A stretch of DNA of 64,000 nucleotides from the NCBI GenBank assembly GCA_027045875.1, contig JALUAG010000109.1, forward strand, positions 36,038 through 100,037. Direction: 5' to 3'. Position 1 is the stretch's first letter. Each line of letters starts with the position of its first letter. Below the pieces are notes generated by a model. That model saw nothing but the letters and a program-made list of their open reading frames with translations, was not told where the DNA came from and did no database searches. The position numbers were made by a program, and so were the translations under genes. The stretch comes from Alphaproteobacteria bacterium (GTDB lineage: Bacteria; Pseudomonadota; Alphaproteobacteria; Geminicoccales; Geminicoccaceae). Positions 58,904 through 64,000 of this stretch are shown here, in pieces.

Positions 58904-58911
58904 GGACGAGC

Positions 58912-61900
58912 ATGCAGCCGAGGAATGCCATGGCCCATCCCGTCGCCGCGATCCGCGCCTTCGCCTTCCTGCTGATCCTGGCGGTGTTCCCCGCCGTCGC
59001 CCGGCCGGTGACCGTCGAGCGGCAGGCCAGCGGCGGTGCCGCGACCTTGCGGGTCGCGTCCTACGAGACGGTGGAGGAGAAGTTCGGCGAGGCGGCGGCT
59101 CCCGGTCGGGCGTTCCTCGTCGTCTACGCCGCCCTCACCTGGGCGGAGGAGGCAGCCCCCCTCTACCTCGAACGGGCCGAAGAGGCCTTCCGTCTCCGGC
59201 TCGCGGACGGCTCCGAAGCCTCCCTCCATCCCCTCACCGGCGACAGCCTGGACGGCTGGTGGGGCACGATCGACCTGCTGCCGGGCGAGGAGCGGCTCCT
59301 CGAGCTGGTGTTCGACGTGCCGCGGGACGCCGTACCGGGCGATCTCCTGTTCGGTGCCGGAGATGGCCGCATCGCCGTTCCCCTCGGGGAGGAGCCGTCG
59401 GGCGGCGGGGCGCCGGCGGCGACCGGGGAGCCCGCGCGCGAGGAACCCGTATCCGCTGCGGAGACGGCCTCCGGGGCGGCCGTCCCCGGGACGGGAGCGG
59501 AACCTGCATCGACCGCCGCCGAAGATGCGGCCGAGGCGGGGTCGCCGTCCGCGACCGTTCCTCCTCGGCTCGTGGGCGACGTGCCGGCGGTGCCGCCCCT
59601 GCCTTCGCAGCCGCGCAACCTCGTGACGGCGGAAGCGGCACTCGCCGGCATCGTCGCCGCCGAGGGGCACGACGCCCTGCGGGACGGCCGGACCGGTCCC
59701 GGGGTTCCGGTGGCGCGCGTGGCGCCGGGCTCGCCCCTCACGCTCACCTTCTCGCGGCCCTGGAACGTCGAACGCCTGCGCTTCTGGCTGCGTGCGCCGG
59801 AGGGTTCCGGCTACGGTTACCGGCTCGAAGCGAGTGCGGACGGCGAGCTCTGGGAGCTGCTCGTCGCGCGGGAGGACGGGAGCTATGCCGGGCGCCAGGA
59901 GTTCTCCTTTCCCGCCCGCCCGATGCGCGCCGTGCGGCTCGTCGCCACCTCGGTTCCCGAGGGTGCCGTCGCGCTCGAGGTGGAGGAGTTCGAGGCCTGG
60001 AGCCGCGACCATGTTCCGGCATTCCGGGACAATCTCGCCTGGGGCGGCCACGGCGGGCGGGTGGTCGCCATGGATCCCGCTCCCGAAGACCTCGCGCGGG
60101 CCGGCTTTCCGCTGGTCAACGGCGGCGACGACGTCTGGGAGGCACCGGCAGCGGGGCCGGTGACCGTGGTCCTCGGGTTCCTCGACAACCGTGCGTTCCT
60201 GATCGATGCCGTCGGCCTCCGGATTCCCGATCCCGAAAGGGCGCCCCGCCGGGTCGAGATCGCGGTCTCGGTGGAGGGGCCGGATCGGGGCTTCTCCACG
60301 GTCGGCGACTTCCCCGTGGCGGTGGAGAACGGCCGCGCACTGCTGCCGTTCCCGCCCCGCGCGGCACGTTTCGTTCGGCTGCGCTTCACGCCCTCCGGCG
60401 ACGAGGTGATCCGCCTGGGCGACGTCTCCGTCTTCGAATCGCGGGTCGAGGGGTACGAACCGCGCCTTCCCCGGCTGGTCGCCGTGGAGAGCGAAGCGCC
60501 GCCTGCGGCCCGCAATCTGGCGCTGGCCGGAAACGGCGGCCGTCTGCTCGCTTTCCCGGAACTCCGGGACGGATCGCCCGACCAGCTCCACAACGGCGAA
60601 GTGAGCTGGGAAGCCCCGGCGATCGACACCGAGGAGGCGGTTTTCCTTTTCCGGTTCCTCGGCACGCGGCGCGCCCGCATCGACGAAGTGCGCCTGCATC
60701 TCGACGACATCGGCTGGCCCGGCCGGCTCGAGGTGCAGGCGGCCGACGCCGAAGCCGGCCCCTACGAGACGGTGGCCGAGGTGCTCCTGCCGCCGACCTT
60801 CGACCAGTGGCGGAGCGTGCGTTTCGCGCCGGTGGATGCGCGTTTCGTGCGGATCGTCCTCGCCCCGGCCCCGGAGGACGGCGGCAGCGAGGTGGTCGAC
60901 GAGATCGCCGTGCTCGAAGCCGAGGCGTCGGATTATCTCTCCATCCTCGAGGTGCCCTTCGAGGAGCAATTGCCGCTGGGGCCGAACCTCGCCCTCTCGC
61001 TCCTGGGCGGCGAGATCACGCGGGTGGGCGCCGAGGAGCAGCAGCAGGGCTGGTCGGCGAGACGTCTGATCGACGGGCTGGTGGGCGACGCCTACGGCGG
61101 TGCGCGCGGCTCAGTGGGCTGGACGACGCCGCCCGAACCGACCTTTCCCGTGGAGCTCGATCTCCGCCTCGCCGGGACGCGGCCGGCGCGGATCGTCGGC
61201 GTCGGTCTCAATCCGAGTTTCAAGTTCAAGGCGAGCGGCGCACTCGACACCGATTTCCTGGGCGCGCCGGGCAACCGTCCCCGCGAGGTGGAGATCCTCA
61301 CGAGCCCGGACGGCCGCAACTGGGAGAGCGCACTCAGGTTCGAGATGCGCAACCGGGCGGTGCTCCAGACCTTCGCGTTCCCGAGCCCGCGCGAGGCGCG
61401 GTTCGTCCGTTTCCGCATCGTCTCCAACTATGGCGGCGACCGGGTGCAGCTCGGCGAGCTCGAGGTCTACGAGGACCCCGTTCTCGAAAGTCCGGAAACG
61501 GTCCTCGCGGAGCGGCCCCTCGACATTGCCCGGCCCGAGCTCGGCGGCGCCGTCGTCGGTTTCACGAGCCAGTACGGCGATTCGACCGTGGGGCGGATGT
61601 TCGACGGCGAACCCCGGAGCTTCTGGTCGCCGGACGACGGCTGGCGTTTCCCGCAGCGTATCCGCCTCGCCTTCGCCGGTGACGCGGAGGCGGAGATCGC
61701 CGCCCTCGAGATCGTTCCGCGCGAGGGCGGGGAGCCGGAGGCCCGGCCGCGGGTCGTGCGCCTGCGGGCCACCTCCGACGACGATCCCGCCGCCGAGCTC
61801 GCGCGCGTCGGCGAGTATCGCGCACCCGAGGCCGAAGGGGCCTGGAGGATCCCGTTCGACCCACCCCTGAAGGCACGCTATCTCGAACTCTCGATCCTCG

Positions 61901-64000
61901 AGAATTTCGGGTCCGGCTATCTCAACATCGGCGAGCTGCGCGTTCTCGAGGCGAGACGGCCGGGCTACCGATCGGTGCTCGCGCGGGCGCGCGAGGAGGA
62001 GCTCGCACGGCGCGGTCGTTCCGGGCCTGCGCTCGAAACGGCGGCCCTGCCGGAGGCCGACCGGATCGAGCGGGAGCCCAACGACACCCCCGCCGAGGCG
62101 ACACCGCTCACGCTCGGGGCGAGCATGGCCGGGCGCATCGATCCGTTGGGCGAACGCGACCATTTCCGCCTCGCGGTTCCCCCGGAGGCGGCCCGTCCTC
62201 TGCTTCTCGAAATGGAGGGGTACCCCCAGCTCAAGACCCGGCTCGAGCTCGAGGGCGAGGGGGGCGATTCCCTGCTCGCGCTCGATCCCGGCCGCGCCCG
62301 GCGCACCGTCGAAGGCTCGCTCGATCTCGGCCCCGGATCCTACCTCCTGCGTCTGTTCGAGCCCCGCACCCGGATCGTGCTGCTGGTGGACGTCAGCGGC
62401 AGCATGGAGGATCGCATCGACGACGCCCGCCGCGCCGTGCTGCGCTACGCCGCCGGCGTCCAGCCGCAGGAGGAGATGGCGATCGTCAAGTTCTCCAACA
62501 GCCCGGAGCTCCTCGCCGGGTTCACGAGCGACGGCGAGGCGCTGGTGGCCGCCGCCCGCGACGCCATCGAAATCGGTGGCGGCACCGCCCTCTACGACGC
62601 CCTCGCGGACGCTCTCGACCGGCTCCGGGACTATCCCGGCAACCGCGCCATCGTGCTCCTCTCGGACGGTGCCGACAGCCGCTCGAGCCTGAGCTACCCC
62701 GCCATCCGCGAGCGGCTGGCGGAGGCCGGGGTGCGGTTCTACGCCATCGCCCTCGGCGAGGGCATGTGGACCTACAGCGATACCCTGGGCACGACGCCGG
62801 GGCGGATGCTCGCCTATCTCGCCCGCAGCACCGGCGGGCGGCGCTATCTCACGCCCTCCTCGAGCGAGCTCCTGCGCCTCTACGAGGACATCGCGCGCGA
62901 GCTGCGCGCCGGCACCCGCTACCGGCTGCGGGTGGCGCCTTCGGCGGGCACCGGCCGGCTGGTGGTGCGTCAGACCGGCGAACGGATCACCGGCGTCGGC
63001 ACGCCCGACAAGATCCACTTCATCTTCGACGCCTCGGGGTCGATGCGCGGCCGGGATGCCGCGGGCCAGCGCAAGATCGCGGTCGCCCGCACCGTGCTCC
63101 GGAAACTGGTAGCTGGTCTTCCCGACGAGGTGATGATCGGGCTCCGGGTGTACGGCCACCGCTACCCGCGCAAGCCCAAGGACAGGAGCTGCACCGACAG
63201 CCAGCTCGTGGTCCCCTTCCAGCGGGTGGACAAGGAGGCCTTCGCCCGCTTCGTCGATTCCATCGAACCCAAGGGCCAGACCCCGATCGGGCTGTCGCTG
63301 CGTCGCGTGGCCGAAGACTTCGGAGACACGCCCGGCTCCAAGATCGTGGTGCTGATCACCGACGGCGAGGAGACCTGTTCCCCCGACCCCGAGGATCCGG
63401 ACTATCCGCCGCGGGTGGTGGAGGAGCTGCTCGCGCAGGGGCTCGATGTGAAGGTCAACATCATCGGCTTCGACATCGAAAAGGACGAGGTGCGGGCGTT
63501 CCTGAGCGACCTCGCCGCCCGCACCGGGGGCGTGTTCTACGGCGCCGACAACGCCGCCGAGCTGGAGAAGGCCCTGGAGGACGCCCTCAAGGCCCCCTAC
63601 GAGGTCCGGGACATGCTCGGAAACGTGATCGCCCGCGGCACCCTCGATGGCGGTGCGATCGAGGTTCCGGCCGGCGTCTACCGCGTCGAGGTGGCGGCGA
63701 GCTCGCCTCTCGTGATGGAGGGCGTACGCATCGAGGCCGGACGCGAGACGCGCCTCGACGTCAACAAGGAAGGCAGCGAGATCGCGGTCGATCGCAGCAT
63801 CGGCGCACCCGGCACGCCGCTCGCCGGCGAGACCGGCACGACGTCGGGCTCCGAGACGGCGGCCGCGGCGTCGCGGGAGGTCCCGGCGGGCGGCCAGGCT
63901 CCCCGTCGCCCGCCCTCCGCCACCTCGCCGCCCGCCGCCTCGCCGCCCGCCGCCTCGCCGCCGTGCCGGACGACGAGGTGGCGGGCGGCGACCGTGGCAC
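58912..64000 (+). CDS. giant secreted discoidin/PPC/VWA protein, 3' end beyond window
   Basis: At least 1696 residues, open to the window end. The signal peptide (MQPRNAM to about residue 31) is followed by a Thr/Ala/Pro linker. Five discoidin-like (F5/8-type) sandwiches lie at about 234-363, 374-510, 535-673, 692-857 and 872-1013, several closing with the ARFVR..I.. strand motif. A PPC-type domain (about 1055-1150, EPNDTPAEATPL) precedes two VWA domains. These have MIDAS motifs D1160-VSGS and D1373-ASGS, plus LLSDGAD and LITDGEE. A PEGA-like sandwich and a Pro-rich tail follow. It starts 8 bases after the toxin-like gene with GAGGA upstream, so they form one operon. An adhesin or partner-binding role is inferred. 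Confidence 0.85.
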   Translation, partial: MQPRNAMAHPVAAIRAFAFLLILAVFPAVARPVTVERQASGGAATLRVASYETVEEKFGEAAAPGRAFLVVYAALTWAEEAAPLYLERAEEAFRLRLADGSEASLHPLTGDSLDGWWGTIDLLPGEERLLELVFDVPRDAVPGDLLFGAGDGRIAVPLGEEPSGGGAPAATGEPAREEPVSAAETASGAAVPGTGAEPASTAAEDAAEAGSPSATVPPRLVGDVPAVPPLPSQPRNLVTAEAALAGIVAAEGHDALRDGRTGPGVPVARVAPGSPLTLTFSRPWNVERLRFWLRAPEGSGYGYRLEASADGELWELLVAREDGSYAGRQEFSFPARPMRAVRLVATSVPEGAVALEVEEFEAWSRDHVPAFRDNLAWGGHGGRVVAMDPAPEDLARAGFPLVNGGDDVWEAPAAGPVTVVLGFLDNRAFLIDAVGLRIPDPERAPRRVEIAVSVEGPDRGFSTVGDFPVAVENGRALLPFPPRAARFVRLRFTPSGDEVIRLGDVSVFESRVEGYEPRLPRLVAVESEAPPAARNLALAGNGGRLLAFPELRDGSPDQLHNGEVSWEAPAIDTEEAVFLFRFLGTRRARIDEVRLHLDDIGWPGRLEVQAADAEAGPYETVAEVLLPPTFDQWRSVRFAPVDARFVRIVLAPAPEDGGSEVVDEIAVLEAEASDYLSILEVPFEEQLPLGPNLALSLLGGEITRVGAEEQQQGWSARRLIDGLVGDAYGGARGSVGWTTPPEPTFPVELDLRLAGTRPARIVGVGLNPSFKFKASGALDTDFLGAPGNRPREVEILTSPDGRNWESALRFEMRNRAVLQTFAFPSPREARFVRFRIVSNYGGDRVQLGELEVYEDPVLESPETVLAERPLDIARPELGGAVVGFTSQYGDSTVGRMFDGEPRSFWSPDDGWRFPQRIRLAFAGDAEAEIAALEIVPREGGEPEARPRVVRLRATSDDDPAAELARVGEYRAPEAEGAWRIPFDPPLKARYLELSILENFGSGYLNIGELRVLEARRPGYRSVLARAREEELARRGRSGPALETAALPEADRIEREPNDTPAEATPLTLGASMAGRIDPLGERDHFRLAVPPEAARPLLLEMEGYPQLKTRLELEGEGGDSLLALDPGRARRTVEGSLDLGPGSYLLRLFEPRTRIVLLVDVSGSMEDRIDDARRAVLRYAAGVQPQEEMAIVKFSNSPELLAGFTSDGEALVAAARDAIEIGGGTALYDALADALDRLRDYPGNRAIVLLSDGADSRSSLSYPAIRERLAEAGVRFYAIALGEGMWTYSDTLGTTPGRMLAYLARSTGGRRYLTPSSSELLRLYEDIARELRAGTRYRLRVAPSAGTGRLVVRQTGERITGVGTPDKIHFIFDASGSMRGRDAAGQRKIAVARTVLRKLVAGLPDEVMIGLRVYGHRYPRKPKDRSCTDSQLVVPFQRVDKEAFARFVDSIEPKGQTPIGLSLRRVAEDFGDTPGSKIVVLITDGEETCSPDPEDPDYPPRVVEELLAQGLDVKVNIIGFDIEKDEVRAFLSDLAARTGGVFYGADNAAELEKALEDALKAPYEVRDMLGNVIARGTLDGGAIEVPAGVYRVEVAASSPLVMEGVRIEAGRETRLDVNKEGSEIAVDRSIGAPGTPLAGETGTTSGSETAAAASREVPAGGQAPRRPPSATSPPAASPPAASPPCRTTRWRAATVA
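63925..63962 (+). repeat. 15-base tandem repeat in the Pro-rich tail
   Basis: The unit TCGCCGCCCGCCGCC occurs 2.5 times, encoding SPPAA units. After it the reading frame becomes Arg-rich (CRTTRWRAA), whereas the frame one base earlier reads AVPDDEVAGGDRG. A slippage or sequencing indel in the repeat is possible. Confidence 0.55.

Overview
The window is a very GC-rich bacterial chromosome segment, densely packed with overlapping genes (many ATGA stop/start overlaps). Gene content and order suggest an alphaproteobacterium of the Rhodospirillales/Geminicoccales kind: xerD divergent from aroK-aroB-corC, glnB-glnA behind a sigma54-type promoter, a phasin behind a palindromic operator, malyl-CoA lyase, methylmalonyl-CoA mutase and a PAS_5-type protein. 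This placement is inference from gene content; there is no rRNA marker. I saw no tRNA, rRNA, CRISPR array, insertion sequence or prophage.

Layout. 1-5.4 kb: the end of a metal-dependent hydrolase, a CorC-type CBS protein, aroB and aroK (minus), then a small membrane protein, an exported helical protein, xerD and malyl-CoA lyase (plus). 7.5-10.1 kb: paaABCD, the oxygenase part of phenylacetyl-CoA epoxidase, without paaE. 10.2-14.1 kb: small exported proteins, a Tag-like glycosylase, a TolC-family channel and a spore-coat-U-like secreted protein. 14.2-16.5 kb: a histidine kinase and sigma54 response regulator pair that looks decayed (two -1 frameshifts in the regulator). 16.5-25.3 kb: glnA-glnB, rpmB, a phytase-esterase-like protein, a BAX-inhibitor-1 protein, ccdA, ssb, a beta-CASP RNase, a LOG-family protein and a phasin. 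25.4-32.3 kb: 3-hydroxyacyl-CoA dehydrogenase, both methylmalonyl-CoA mutase subunits and catalase. 32.4-39.4 kb: a variant MBL hydrolase, a cupin, cysteine synthase, an alpha/beta hydrolase, a globin-coupled GGDEF-EAL protein and an aminotransferase. 39.5-44.2 kb: a branched-chain amino acid ABC transporter with a fused LivH-LivM permease. 44.6-50.5 kb: a GNAT-like orphan, a PAS_5 protein, an SDR, queG, a three-domain DUF7662-DUF6884-HhH-GPD-like fusion and a GST. 50.7-54.9 kb: a phosphoribosyltransferase/NAD/PRPP group.

The most striking part is 55.0-64.0 kb, an apparent two-gene operon on the plus strand. The first gene encodes a 1293-residue exported protein with a transglutaminase-like N-terminal domain (intact Cys/His/Asp), a hydrophobic hairpin, and a C-terminal domain that matches the ExoY/CyaA/anthrax edema factor nucleotidyl cyclase toxins, with nearly all known catalytic residues in register. 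The second gene, 8 bases downstream and open to the window end, encodes a secreted protein of at least 1696 residues with five discoidin-like sandwich domains, a PPC domain and two VWA domains with intact MIDAS motifs. Together they look like a secreted or surface-displayed toxin/adhesin system that I cannot match to a described one.
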